NCBI RefSeq assembly: GCF_002750975.1
Contig: NZ_PEJS01000001.1
Location: 3,162,001 to 3,226,000 of the forward strand
Direction: 5' to 3'
Length of the DNA: 64,000 nt
DNA from: Stenotrophomonas indicatrix
GTDB lineage: Bacteria > Pseudomonadota > Gammaproteobacteria > Xanthomonadales > Xanthomonadaceae
The position numbers were made by a program, and so were the translations under genes. The notes beneath the pieces were generated by a model, which saw nothing but the letters and a program-made list of their open reading frames with translations, made no database searches and had not been told where the DNA came from. Below, piece by piece: positions 24,415-32,898 of the stretch (its first letter is position 1; each line of letters begins with the position of its first letter).

Positions 24415-26247
24415 TCAGAAGCTGCCGCTGAAGCTGGCAAACAGCGTCGCGTCCTGCGCACGCTTCTGCAGGGTGGTGGCGCTCAGGCCGATGTTGCTCT
24501 GCAGGCCGAACAGCTCCATGCGCGCGCCCAGGATGGCGGTTGCATAGTTCTTGTCGAAGTCCATGCCCGGCACGCGGTACATGCCGACGTCCGGCAGGCT
24601 CTGCACCCAGGCGCTGGCCTGCTTGGTGTCTTCGAACTCGTGGTCGTAGGTCACCTGCACGTACGGCTTGACGGTGCCGCCGTCGAAGCGGGCCTGCCAA
24701 CCGATACGGCCGACGGTGGAATCGACATCCTGCTTGCCGTAACCCAGCGCGGTGGCCAGGGTGCCGGCATCGGCGCTTTCGGTGTAGCCGTCGATCTTGA
24801 CCTGCTGCCAGATCACCGAGGCGATCGGGCCGTGGCGGAAGCCACCTTCGGTGCCGAACTCGTAACCGGCGTTCAGGGCGGCGGTCAGGTTGCTGCCGTC
24901 TGGCGAGCCACCGTGTTCGCGGGTGGCCGGGCCGAGCTGGACCTTGCGGTTCACGTCATAGGACAGCCAAGTGTAGCTGACCTGGCCATTGACCCAGATG
25001 CGGTCGCCGTACCAGCCGGCGAACAGACCGGCCGTGGTGTCCTTCTGGGTGAAATCGCCACGGCTGTTGCCGAAGTCGGCATTCAGGCGGCCAAAGCCGG
25101 CGAAGCCGCCGAAGACCATGCCGTCACGTGCCCAGTCGACACCGAACAGGCCGGCCGGGGCCAGGCCGTCGTACAGATCGGCGTGGTCGTAGCGCTGCAT
25201 GTCACCGCGCACGCCACCCCACCAGGACATCCCGTCGGCCGGGCGGCTGGCCTGGTGCAGGCTGACCTGGTCGGCGCGCGAGCGGCCGATGGTCTGCGCC
25301 GAGTGGCTCAGCACCTGCTGCAGGCGCGGGCCTTCCAGGATCGAGATGGCGTACTGGCCCAGCATCTGGTGCGCGGCCGTGGTCGGGTGCACGTCATCGG
25401 CGAACAGGTAGGTACTTGCCGCATCCGGACGCACATAGGCCAAGGGGCTGCAGGTCAGCGACGACGGCACGGTGCAGGCCCGGCCGGTGACGTTGCTGAA
25501 GCCGTACATGCCCGGGCTGGCGATGATCTCGCGCAGCAGCGTGTAGGTGTCCAGCGGAATGAAATCGATGCCGGCCTGCTTGAGACCGCCATAAAGCGCG
25601 CTGTTGTAGGCGTTGGACAGCGCCGTCCCCTGCACGCGCGCGGCAGCGCCGCGATCGATGAAGCCCGGAGTGGAGCCGATATCGGGCAGGTTCGGAACCA
25701 GCACGTACTCGGCACCGGCCTGCTTCAGGCTGGCCACGATACCGATCTGGTCAGTGACCGCCGAGCCGATGACTGCCGGTGCCTGGGCCGGGTTGGTGAT
25801 CTGGAACAGGTCGTTTGCGCCACCCCAGACGGTGTACAGCGCGCGCGGATCCGCCTTGCCACCGTTGGCGGCCAGGTAGTTGGCGGTCTGCGTCTTCAAC
25901 GACGGCACCAGCACGTTGCCCAGCTGCGGGTTGCGGAAGTCGGTGCCGACCCGGGCGCCGCCGACAGCGTAGTTGTCGCCGGTCTGGCCGTTGCCGTTCG
26001 GGCTGGCGTTGGTGCCGTAGTAATCGGCAACCCACTGTGCCCACTCCCAACCGGGGTTGGTGGTGGACTGGCCGGTGACCGGACGCACGTCGGCCGGCAG
26101 CAGCGGACGGAAGTAGCCGCTGTCGGTCAGGCTGTCACCGATGAACACGGTGCGGGTGAACGGGGATTCGCCTGCCATGGCCGGCAGCGCGGCCAGCGCG
26201 ATCGCGGCCGCCATGAGGGAGCGGATCGGGCGTTTGCTGAGCAGCAT
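24415..26247 (-). CDS. GDSL-type esterase autotransporter (EstA-like)
   Basis: Cell-surface esterase/lipase carried by its own beta-barrel (type V secretion). 610 aa: signal peptide (ALAALPAMA), then a passenger GDSL hydrolase, then a C-terminal autotransporter barrel over about the last 280 residues ending in Phe (ASFSGSF), the usual insertion signal. The passenger has block I FIGDSLTDSG with nucleophile Ser, block III GGANDLF and block V DDVHPTTAAH with catalytic Asp and His. Start at 26247 has AGGAG upstream. Pseudomonas EstA, the family model, affects rhamnolipids and motility. Confidence 0.93.
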   Translation of the reverse strand: MLLSKRPIRSLMAAAIALAALPAMAGESPFTRTVFIGDSLTDSGYFRPLLPADVRPVTGQSTTNPGWEWAQWVADYYGTNASPNGNGQTGDNYAVGGARVGTDFRNPQLGNVLVPSLKTQTANYLAANGGKADPRALYTVWGGANDLFQITNPAQAPAVIGSAVTDQIGIVASLKQAGAEYVLVPNLPDIGSTPGFIDRGAAARVQGTALSNAYNSALYGGLKQAGIDFIPLDTYTLLREIIASPGMYGFSNVTGRACTVPSSLTCSPLAYVRPDAASTYLFADDVHPTTAAHQMLGQYAISILEGPRLQQVLSHSAQTIGRSRADQVSLHQASRPADGMSWWGGVRGDMQRYDHADLYDGLAPAGLFGVDWARDGMVFGGFAGFGRLNADFGNSRGDFTQKDTTAGLFAGWYGDRIWVNGQVSYTWLSYDVNRKVQLGPATREHGGSPDGSNLTAALNAGYEFGTEGGFRHGPIASVIWQQVKIDGYTESADAGTLATALGYGKQDVDSTVGRIGWQARFDGGTVKPYVQVTYDHEFEDTKQASAWVQSLPDVGMYRVPGMDFDKNYATAILGARMELFGLQSNIGLSATTLQKRAQDATLFASFSGSF

Positions 26248-26454
26248 GTAAAAACTCCTGTGGGGATATCGTTTGAGGATCCGACGCACGTACGCCGGCG
26301 CACGGTGAATGGTTTCACTGCGCCGCCAATTGCTCACGCTGCGCCGCCGCATGGATTGTCGCTCGAGCCAGGCCCGGCGGGCTTTGCCGGTGCGGGCGTA
26401 GCGCACAACTTGCAACGGTTCCGATGCGAACCGGCGATCAGCGACAATGGCCCC
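26248..26454. other. Divergent esterase / thiS gap
   Basis: About 207 bp with promoters in both directions. No TPP riboswitch is recognisable (no CTGAGA and no second conserved TPP motif). A GACAAT at 26443-26448 is a likely -10 for thiS, six bases before its ATG. Confidence 0.45.
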
Positions 26455-26655
26455 ATGAACATCCAGCTCAATGGCGAACCCCGCACCCTGCCCGCTTCGG
26501 CGACCCTCCTGGACCTGCTCGCGGCCGAGCAGCTGTTGCAACGCCGGGTGGCAGTGGAGGTAAACGGCGAGATCGTCAGCCGCAGCCGTCATGCCGAGCA
26601 TGTGCTGGCCGAGGGCGATGTGGTGGAGATCGTGCATGCCCTGGGCGGCGGCTGA
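26455..26655 (+). CDS. thiS: Sulfur carrier protein ThiS
   Basis: 66-aa ubiquitin-like sulfur carrier for the thiazole half of thiamine. It starts MNIQLNGEP and ends in the required Gly-Gly (HALGGG), where the thiocarboxylate forms. It is followed by thiG, its partner enzyme, after a pair of SMAG palindromes. A possible -10 six bases before the ATG suggests leaderless translation. Confidence 0.94.
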   Translation: MNIQLNGEPRTLPASATLLDLLAAEQLLQRRVAVEVNGEIVSRSRHAEHVLAEGDVVEIVHALGGG

Positions 26656-26675
26656 GGCATCCCGCGCTCCGCGCT

Positions 26676-26738
26676 CGCCGGGCATGGCCCGGCGCTACCC
26701 TGCGCATCCGTTCCGGTAGCGCCGGGCCATGCCCGGCG
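26676..26738. repeat. Inverted SMAG/REP pair between thiS and thiG
   Basis: Minus-strand unit 26676-26698 and plus-strand unit 26716-26738, both CGCCGGGC/GCCCGGCG stems. They sit inside an otherwise natural thiS-thiG operon and could attenuate or separate the two transcripts. Confidence 0.88.
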
Positions 26739-26787
26739 GCGTCGAAGTGACGACCCCATCTTCAGGCGGATAAGCGATAATCGCGTC

Positions 26788-27582
26788 ATGAACGCTCATG
26801 TCTCCCCCGATTCGCTGGTGATCGCCGGCAAGACCTACAGCTCGCGGCTGCTTACCGGCACCGGCAAGTTCAAGGATCTGGAAGAAACCCGCCTGGCCAC
26901 CGAGGCCGCCGGCGCCCGGATCGTCACCGTGGCCATCCGCCGTACCAACATCGGCCAGAACCCGGGCGAACCGAACCTGCTCGACGTGCTGCCGCCGGAC
27001 CGTTACACCATCCTGCCCAACACCGCCGGCTGCTACACCGCCGAGGATGCCGTGCGCACCTGCCGCCTGGCCCGCGAACTGCTGGACGGCCACAACCTGA
27101 CCAAGCTGGAAGTACTGGGCGACCAGAAGTCGCTGTACCCGGACGTGGTGCAGACCCTCAAGGCCGCCGAGCAGCTGGTCAAGGACGGTTTCGAGGTGAT
27201 GGTCTATACCTCCGACGACCCGATCCTGGCCAAGCGCCTGGAAGAGATCGGCTGCGCTGCGGTGATGCCGCTGGCCGCGCCGATCGGGTCGGGCCTGGGC
27301 ATCCAGAACAAGTACAACCTGCTGCAGATCATCGAAGACGCCAAGGTGCCGATCATCGTCGACGCCGGCGTGGGCACCGCGTCGGATGCGGCGATCGCGA
27401 TGGAGCTGGGCTGCGACGGCGTGCTGATGAACACCGCCATCGCCGGTGCGCGCAACCCGGTGTTGATGGCCAGCGCCATGCGCAAGGCCGTGGAAGCCGG
27501 CCGCGAGGCGTTCCTGGCTGGCCGCATTCCGCGCAAGCGCTATGCCAGTGCGTCCTCGCCGATCGATGGGTTGATCGGCTGA
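26788..27582 (+). CDS. thiG: Thiazole synthase ThiG
   Basis: Forms the thiazole phosphate of thiamine from DXP, dehydroglycine and ThiS thiocarboxylate. The 264-aa TIM-barrel protein has typical motifs: [11 protein letters not shown] near the N-terminus, the Schiff-base Lys region [23 protein letters not shown] and [12 protein letters not shown] for phosphate binding. A GATAAT at 26776-26781 lies six bases before the ATG. Its TGA overlaps the ATG of trmB by one base. Confidence 0.97.
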   Translation: MNAHVSPDSLVIAGKTYSSRLLTGTGKFKDLEETRLATEAAGARIVTVAIRRTNIGQNPGEPNLLDVLPPDRYTILPNTAGCYTAEDAVRTCRLARELLDGHNLTKLEVLGDQKSLYPDVVQTLKAAEQLVKDGFEVMVYTSDDPILAKRLEEIGCAAVMPLAAPIGSGLGIQNKYNLLQIIEDAKVPIIVDAGVGTASDAAIAMELGCDGVLMNTAIAGARNPVLMASAMRKAVEAGREAFLAGRIPRKRYASASSPIDGLIG

Positions 27583-28316
27583 TGACCAATCCATTCGACA
27601 GCGCCGGTTCGAAGGCACCGCCCAAGCCGTTCACGGTCAACGAAGGTCGCCGTGAAGTGCGCAGCTTCGTGCTGCGCCAGGGCCGTTTCACCCCGGCCCA
27701 GCAGCGCGCGTTCGACGAGCGCTGGCCGCGTTTCGGCCTGGATTTCAGCGGTGAACCGCGTGATCTGGATGCCACCTTCGGCCGCGATGCGCACAAGGTG
27801 CTGGAAATCGGCTTCGGCAACGGCGCCGCGCTGCGCTTCGCCGCGCAGCAGGACCCCAGCCGCGACTACATTGGCCTGGAAGTGCACGCGCCCGGCGTGG
27901 GCCGCCTGCTGAACGCGCTGGCCGACGACAACGCCGACCACGTGCGCCTGTACCACCACGACGCAGTGGAAGTGCTGGAAAAGGAAATCGCCGATGGCGC
28001 GCTGGACGAAGTGCGCATCTACTTCCCCGACCCGTGGCACAAGAAGCGCCACAACAAGCGTCGCCTGATCCATCCGGGTTTTGCCGAGCTGCTGGTGCGC
28101 AAGCTGCGCCCCGGTGGCCGCCTGCACTGTGCCACCGACTGGGAGGATTACGCCGAGCAGATGTGGGACGTGCTCGATGCCACCCCCGGCCTGGTCAACC
28201 GCGCCGGTCCGCGTGGCAGCGTGCCGCGCCCGGACTGGCGCCCGCAGACCCACTTCGAGACCCGCGGCCAGAAGCTCGGCCATGGCGTCTGGGACCTGTT
28301 GTACGACCGCACCTGA
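27582..28316 (+). CDS. trmB: tRNA (guanine-N7-)-methyltransferase TrmB
   Basis: Methylates G46 in tRNA using S-adenosylmethionine. The 244-aa protein has the SAM-binding motif [10 protein letters not shown], the [13 protein letters not shown] segment, and the family signature [17 protein letters not shown]. The C-terminal [17 protein letters not shown] is also typical. The start overlaps the thiG stop (TGATG), so translation is coupled. Confidence 0.97.
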   Translation: MTNPFDSAGSKAPPKPFTVNEGRREVRSFVLRQGRFTPAQQRAFDERWPRFGLDFSGEPRDLDATFGRDAHKVLEIGFGNGAALRFAAQQDPSRDYIGLEVHAPGVGRLLNALADDNADHVRLYHHDAVEVLEKEIADGALDEVRIYFPDPWHKKRHNKRRLIHPGFAELLVRKLRPGGRLHCATDWEDYAEQMWDVLDATPGLVNRAGPRGSVPRPDWRPQTHFETRGQKLGHGVWDLLYDRT

Positions 28317-28343
28317 TGAACGCCTGAGGACGCCGCGCCCCAC

Positions 28344-30191
28344 ATGGATACCGCGCTGACGCTGACCACTGACATGAAGCTCGTGCTCGGGCTGGTCGGC
28401 TTCACAATGGCGATGTTCCTGTTCGAGCGCATCCGCGCCGACGTGGTCGCGCTGGTGGTGCTGGTGGTGCTGGGCGTGACCGGCCTGATCGCGCCGGAGG
28501 AGATCTTCGGCGGCTTCTCCGGCAACGCGGTGATGAGCATCATCGCCACCACCATCCTCGGCGCGGGCCTGGACCGCACCGGTGCCTTGAACCGGCTCGC
28601 GGCCTGGCTGCTGCGGCGCGGCCATGGCGTGGAGCAGCGGCTGCTGATGATGACCACGGCCATCGCCGGCCTGAACTCGTCCTTCATGCAGAACCCGTCG
28701 GTGATGGCGCTGTACCTGCCGGTTGCCTCGCGTCTGGCCGCGCGCACCGGGCTGACCATGCAGCGCCTGCTGCTGCCGATCTCGGCGGCGATCGTGATGG
28801 GTGGCGCGCTGACCATGGTCGGCAACTCGCCGCTGATCCTGCTGAACGATCTGCTGGCCTCGGCCAACAACAACCTGCCCTCCGGCCTGGCCACCATCGA
28901 GCCGCTGCGCATGTTCGCGCCGCTGCCGATCGGCATCGCCCTGCTGATCGCCTCGCTGCTGTATTTCCGCTACTACGGCGACCGCAAGCTGGTGGAAGAG
29001 GAAAGCCTGGTCAACGACGGCACCACGCCGGCCCGCACCGAGAGCTACTTCGCCAAGACCTACGGCATCGAAGGCGACGTGTTCGAGCTGGTGGTCACCG
29101 CCGAGAGCCCGCTGGTCGGCATGACCCTGGGCGAGGCCGAGAACCTGCATGACGCGCCGCTGCTGCTGGCACTGAAGACCGGCAATGACACCCGCCTGGC
29201 ACCGCCGGCGGAAATGCGCATCTGGGTGGGCAGCGTGCTCGGCGCGATGGGACCGCGCCAGCAGATCCACGATTTCGCGCAGAACCAGTTCCTGCGCATG
29301 TCCTCGCGCCTGAAGCACCTTGGCGATCTGTTCAATCCCAGCCGCGCTGGCATTTCCGAGGCGGTGGTGCCGCCGACCTCCGGCGTCATCGGCAAGACTG
29401 CAGGCGAGCTGCGCCTGCGCAAGGAACGCGGCATCAGCCTGCTGGCGATCAACCGCGACAAGCAGGTGATCCGCGAGGATGTGCGCGATGTGCAGCTGCG
29501 CGCCGGTGACATGCTGGTCTTCCACAGCATCTGGACCGACCTCGCGCAAGCGGCCAAGAGCCGTGACTTCGTGGTGGTCACCGATTACCCCACTGGCGAG
29601 CAGCGCCCGCACAAGTTCAAGATCGCCATGGCGATCTTCGCCCTGACCATCCTGATCGCGCTGACCAGCAAACTGCCGGTGGCGCTGACCCTGATGACCG
29701 GCGTGGCCGGGATGCTGTTGACCGGCGTGCTGCGCATGGACGAGGCCTATGCCTCGATCAACTGGAAGACGGTGTTCATGATGGCCGGGCTGATTCCGCT
29801 CGGCTGGGCGATGGATTCCAGCGGCGCAGCGGCATGGGTGGCCGGCCATACCATCGACAAGCTGCCCACCGGCATTCCGATCTGGGTGCTGGAACTGGCG
29901 CTGGCGCTGCTGACCACGGTGTTCTCGCTGGTGATCAGCCATGTGGGCGCGACCATCGTGATGGTGCCGATCGCGGTGAACCTGGCGCTGGCGGCCGGCG
30001 GCAATCCCACGGCGTTCGCGCTGATCGTGGCGCTGTCGGCGTCCAACAACCTGATGACGGCGTCGAACCCGGTGATTTCGATGATCACCGGCCCGGCCAA
30101 CTACACCCCGCGCGAGATGTGGCGGGTCGGCGGCCCGCTGTCACTGATCTACACCTGCGTGGTGGTGGTGATGATCAACCTGATGTTCTGA
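28344..30191 (+). CDS. SLC13/DASS-type transporter with RCK_C domains
   Basis: 615-aa inner-membrane protein. Blocks of membrane helices flank a soluble middle part (about residues 210-410) that holds two TrkA-C-like domains (VFELVVTAESPLVGMTL and GELRLRKERGISLLAINR). Transport-family motifs include GNSPLILLNDLL and the late SNNLMTASNPVISMITGPANY. The family moves dicarboxylates, sulfate or other anions with Na+. The substrate is not certain here. It lies 27 bp after trmB and may be cotranscribed. Confidence 0.87.
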   Translation: MDTALTLTTDMKLVLGLVGFTMAMFLFERIRADVVALVVLVVLGVTGLIAPEEIFGGFSGNAVMSIIATTILGAGLDRTGALNRLAAWLLRRGHGVEQRLLMMTTAIAGLNSSFMQNPSVMALYLPVASRLAARTGLTMQRLLLPISAAIVMGGALTMVGNSPLILLNDLLASANNNLPSGLATIEPLRMFAPLPIGIALLIASLLYFRYYGDRKLVEEESLVNDGTTPARTESYFAKTYGIEGDVFELVVTAESPLVGMTLGEAENLHDAPLLLALKTGNDTRLAPPAEMRIWVGSVLGAMGPRQQIHDFAQNQFLRMSSRLKHLGDLFNPSRAGISEAVVPPTSGVIGKTAGELRLRKERGISLLAINRDKQVIREDVRDVQLRAGDMLVFHSIWTDLAQAAKSRDFVVVTDYPTGEQRPHKFKIAMAIFALTILIALTSKLPVALTLMTGVAGMLLTGVLRMDEAYASINWKTVFMMAGLIPLGWAMDSSGAAAWVAGHTIDKLPTGIPIWVLELALALLTTVFSLVISHVGATIVMVPIAVNLALAAGGNPTAFALIVALSASNNLMTASNPVISMITGPANYTPREMWRVGGPLSLIYTCVVVVMINLMF

Positions 30192-30207
30192 AGGTTGGGT
30201 TTGTTGG

Positions 30208-30554
30208 CAGGGCTGCGCCCTGCACCCGCAGAGGCAACGACAACGGCAACGGCAACGGCCTGCATTCCTTGGGATGGCGGGGTGGGTCCGGTTGCGGGGG
30301 ACGCCGTGAACCCCGCTCCGCGGTCCGGCCCAGCCGCTGGCGGCTGTGCGTTCGGGCGCTTGCGAAGCAGTGCTTCGCAAGCAAAGCGCCCTCACCCCTG
30401 GGGACTTGGCCGCGGCATCCATGCCGCGGATACCCCCGCAACCGGCCCCACCCCGCCTTCGACAGATTTCCGCGCGCTGTCGGAACGGCATTCTGTGCTG
30501 CTGTGGGTGGGTGTCGACCTTGGTCGACACGGTAGATCCACGCCATGCGTGGAT
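30208..30554. repeat. Nested-hairpin composite element A
   Basis: A full-length copy of the composite family, read left to right. Head hairpin CAGGGC-TGC-GCCCTG at 30208-30222. GGCAAC-type hexamers at about 30233-30259. Arm 1 at 30284-30300 (GGGTCCGGTTGCGGGGG). Core starts ACGCCGTGAA at 30301. An inserted 77-bp module at 30325-30401. Inner hairpin CCGCGGC-ATCCAT-GCCGCGG at 30410-30429. Arm 2 at 30433-30449, complementary to arm 1 at 16 of 17 bases. Then CGACAGATTTCCG and two SMAG palindromes (30511-30530, 30532-30554). It sits between the convergent transporter and Rieske genes. Confidence 0.8.
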
Positions 30555-30596
30555 GGATTCCTGGATGTTTCGCTGATGTGGTGGGTACTGAACTCG

Positions 30597-30621
30597 GTGG
30601 GTGCGGACCGTTGGTCCGCAC
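30597..30621. repeat. SMAG-like hairpin after the Rieske gene
   Basis: GTGG head followed by GTGCGGACC-GTT-GGTCCGCAC, a perfect 9-bp stem placed about 10 bp past the Rieske stop codon. It may serve as that gene's terminator. Confidence 0.65.
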
Positions 30622-30630
30622 ACCGATGCC

Positions 30631-30966
30631 TCAGGCCAGGTAGACCTGTCCATCCCGCACATCCACCGGCACTGCGCGCAGGCGGTCGCCCTTGCAGGGG
30701 CCGGCGATGCAGTCGCCACTGTCCAGCGCGAACGAGGCGCCATGGGCGGCGCAGACCAGATGGCCTTCGCGGCTCTTCAGGAACTGGCCGGGCGCCCAAT
30801 CCAGGCGGCGGCCCGCGTGCGGGCAGATATTCAGGAACGCGCGCACCTGTTCACCGTCGCGGTACAGCAGCAGCGACTCGGCATCGCCGTCGACCACCGC
30901 TTCAACCTCGGCAAACGCACCATCGGCAATGGCATCCAGGGTGATCAGGGCAACAGCGGCAGTCAT
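30631..30966 (-). CDS. Rieske [2Fe-2S] ferredoxin-like protein
   Basis: 111-aa soluble electron-transfer or sensor protein. The Rieske cluster ligands are clear: CPHAGRRLDW and CAAHGASFALDSG, each giving one Cys and one His. This form resembles small stand-alone NirD/ferredoxin-type Rieske proteins. The ATG at 30966 gives normal length. Longer in-frame starts (30993 or 31083) have no better ribosome-binding site. Partner enzymes are not nearby. Confidence 0.85.
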   Translation of the reverse strand: MTAAVALITLDAIADGAFAEVEAVVDGDAESLLLYRDGEQVRAFLNICPHAGRRLDWAPGQFLKSREGHLVCAAHGASFALDSGDCIAGPCKGDRLRAVPVDVRDGQVYLA

Positions 30967-31144
30967 GGCGAAGGCTCGGACGGAATCGCGCATTGTCGCA
31001 CGCCTGGTCATGTGGCTAGCTGCGACATGAACACAAGTCATTGATCCGTAATAAGCCGAGGCTATATTTAACGAGTTTTTCACTCAATCACAGTGGCAGC
31101 TGCCGATACTCATGGCTCGCTGATTTCCAGCCTATCGAGCCACC

Positions 31145-31426
31145 ATGTTCAATCGCGATTTCGCCTTCAACCAGTTCCGCACCCTGTTTGCCCCGCGCAA
31201 GCCGCGCCATCCGCTGGTGCGCGTTGCCGTGGGCCTGCTCGGCCTGGCGATCCTGGCCGCGATGGTGTTCATCGGCGTATTCGTCGGTGCAGCCATGATC
31301 CTGGTGGGCCTGGCGTGGAAGCTGCTGGCTTCGCGCAAGCCCGGCCCGAGCCGCCCGGTCGACCCGAACGTGGTCGAGGGCGAGTACCACGTGGTGCGCA
31401 AGTCGGCGTTGCCGTCCTCGCGCTGA
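31145..31426 (+). CDS. Small membrane protein, conserved hypothetical
   Basis: 93 aa with a hydrophobic hairpin (about residues 26-62: VAVGLLGLAILAAMVFIGVF and GAAMILVGLAW) between a basic N-terminus and a polar tail (VVEGEYHVVRK). I do not recognise a function. A TATATT near 31069 is a possible promoter element. It precedes the FAH-family gene by about 70 bp. Confidence 0.75.
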   Translation: MFNRDFAFNQFRTLFAPRKPRHPLVRVAVGLLGLAILAAMVFIGVFVGAAMILVGLAWKLLASRKPGPSRPVDPNVVEGEYHVVRKSALPSSR

Positions 31427-31496
31427 TCGACGCTGCCCGCTGACGGCGGGCCTTGCTGCGTTCTAGACTGCGGGCACTCCCTTCCTGGATGCCCGC

Positions 31497-32213
31497 ATGT
31501 CCGATGTCTCCGATGTGATCCCTGCTGCAGCCACGCCGCGTGTACCGGTGGTTGGCGGCGGCAGCTTTCCCGTGCACCGCATCTACTGCGTCGGCCGCAA
31601 CTTCGCCGACCATGCGCGTGAGATGGGTGCTGCCGTGCCCGCAGCAGATGATCGCGGCCGCCCGATGTTCTTCACCAAGCCGGCCGACGCCATCGTGGTC
31701 GGCCACGACGATGTGATCCCCTATCCGCCTGCCACCAGCAACCTGCATCACGAGGTGGAACTGGTGGTGGCGATCGGCCGTGACGCGCCCACTGGCGTGC
31801 TGGCCGTGGCCGACGCCGAGGCCCTGGTCTATGGCTATGCCGTGGGCCTGGACCTGACCCGCCGCGACCTGCAGGCGGCCGCCAAGGAGAAGGGCCACCC
31901 GTGGGATTCGGCCAAGGGTTTCGATGCCTCTGCACCGATCAGCGAGATCGTGCACGCCGGTGAAGTCGGCGATCTGGCCGCGCTCAATCTGTCGCTGGAG
32001 ATCAATGGCGAAGTCCGCCAGCAGTCCCTGCTCGACCAGATGATCTGGAACGTGCCGGAGATCCTGCACGAGCTGTCCAAGCTGTGGCAGCTGCGCGCCG
32101 GCGACCTCGTGTTCATGGGCACGCCGTCCGGCGTGGCCGCACTGAAGCCCGGCGACCGTTTCAGTGCACGCCTTGAGAACGTGGCCGAACGCCACGGCGT
32201 GATCGCCGGCTGA
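31497..32213 (+). CDS. Fumarylacetoacetate hydrolase-family enzyme
   Basis: 238 aa, with FAH core over most of the length. Visible signatures are [26 protein letters not shown], metal-binding [28 protein letters not shown] and [15 protein letters not shown]. Members hydrolyse or decarboxylate acylpyruvates and related 2-oxo acids with Mg2+. Length and motifs suit the acylpyruvase/FAHD1 or 2-hydroxyhepta-diene-dioate isomerase group. Exact substrate unknown. Confidence 0.9.
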   Translation: MSDVSDVIPAAATPRVPVVGGGSFPVHRIYCVGRNFADHAREMGAAVPAADDRGRPMFFTKPADAIVVGHDDVIPYPPATSNLHHEVELVVAIGRDAPTGVLAVADAEALVYGYAVGLDLTRRDLQAAAKEKGHPWDSAKGFDASAPISEIVHAGEVGDLAALNLSLEINGEVRQQSLLDQMIWNVPEILHELSKLWQLRAGDLVFMGTPSGVAALKPGDRFSARLENVAERHGVIAG

Positions 32214-32269
32214 CATCACCTGCGCTACCCTTCGCGCTGTCCCCTCTCGCCCTCAGGAGAAAAACAACA

Positions 32270-32674
32270 ATGGGAATGCTCACCGAGTTCAAGGAATTCG
32301 CGATGCGCGGCAACGTCATCGACCTCGCCGTCGGCGTGGTGATTGGCGCTGCCTTCGGCAAGATCGTCACCGCGCTGGTGGAGAAGATCATCATGCCGCC
32401 GCTGGGCTACCTGATTGGCCGGGTGGATTTCTCGCACCTGGCGTGGACGCTGTCGCCGGCCAGCATCGGGCCTGATGGCAAGGAAATCCCGGCCGTGGTG
32501 ATCGGCTACGGTGATTTCATCAACACGCTGATCCAGTTCGTGATCGTGGCCTTCGCCATCTTCCTGGTGATCAAGGTGATCAACCGCCTGTCGCGCAAGA
32601 AGGAAGCGGCACCGGCAGCGCCGGCCGAGGAAGTGGTGCTGCTGCGCGAGATCCGCGACAGCCTGAAGAAATAA
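32270..32674 (+). CDS. mscL: Large-conductance mechanosensitive channel
   Basis: Homopentameric inner-membrane channel that opens under osmotic down-shock. At 134 aa it starts [20 protein letters not shown], with TM1 ([13 protein letters not shown]), a periplasmic loop, TM2 ([14 protein letters not shown]) and a charged C-terminal bundle ending [13 protein letters not shown] lies upstream of the start. Ended by the hairpin at 32759-32791. Confidence 0.98.
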   Translation: MGMLTEFKEFAMRGNVIDLAVGVVIGAAFGKIVTALVEKIIMPPLGYLIGRVDFSHLAWTLSPASIGPDGKEIPAVVIGYGDFINTLIQFVIVAFAIFLVIKVINRLSRKKEAAPAAPAEEVVLLREIRDSLKK

Positions 32675-32678
32675 GGTT

Positions 32679-32747
32679 GGTGGCGCCGGGCCATGCCCGG
32701 CGGAACGCCATCTTGCCGCTGCGCTCGCCGGGCATGCCCGGCGCTAC
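32679..32747. repeat. Inverted SMAG/REP pair after mscL
   Basis: A plus-strand unit with a GTGG head (32679-32701) and a minus-strand unit (32726-32747), both with CGCCGGGC/GCCCGGCG stems. Confidence 0.88.
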
Positions 32748-32758
32748 CGCAGAGGCAT

Positions 32759-32791
32759 GCGAAAGCCCCGCTCCGGCGGGGCTTTCGCTTT
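32759..32791 (+). terminator. Rho-independent terminator after mscL
   Basis: Perfect 13-bp stem GCGAAAGCCCCGC / GCGGGGCTTTCGC with loop TCCG and TTT after it. Confidence 0.85.
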
Positions 32792-32898
32792 GCTGCATCT
32801 GGCGGAAAACAGCATCCGCGCCGGCCATGACCTCCCGCCCATGCGCGGCGCTGAACGACTGTTAAGCTCCAAGGCTTACACCCTTCCCGGAGCTGTCC

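Noticed and set aside
26248..26454. TPP riboswitch before thiS
   Set aside because: Neither conserved TPP aptamer motif is found.
30993..31083. N-terminal extension of the Rieske protein
   Set aside because: No Shine-Dalgarno and no family support; the start at 30966 gives the usual length.
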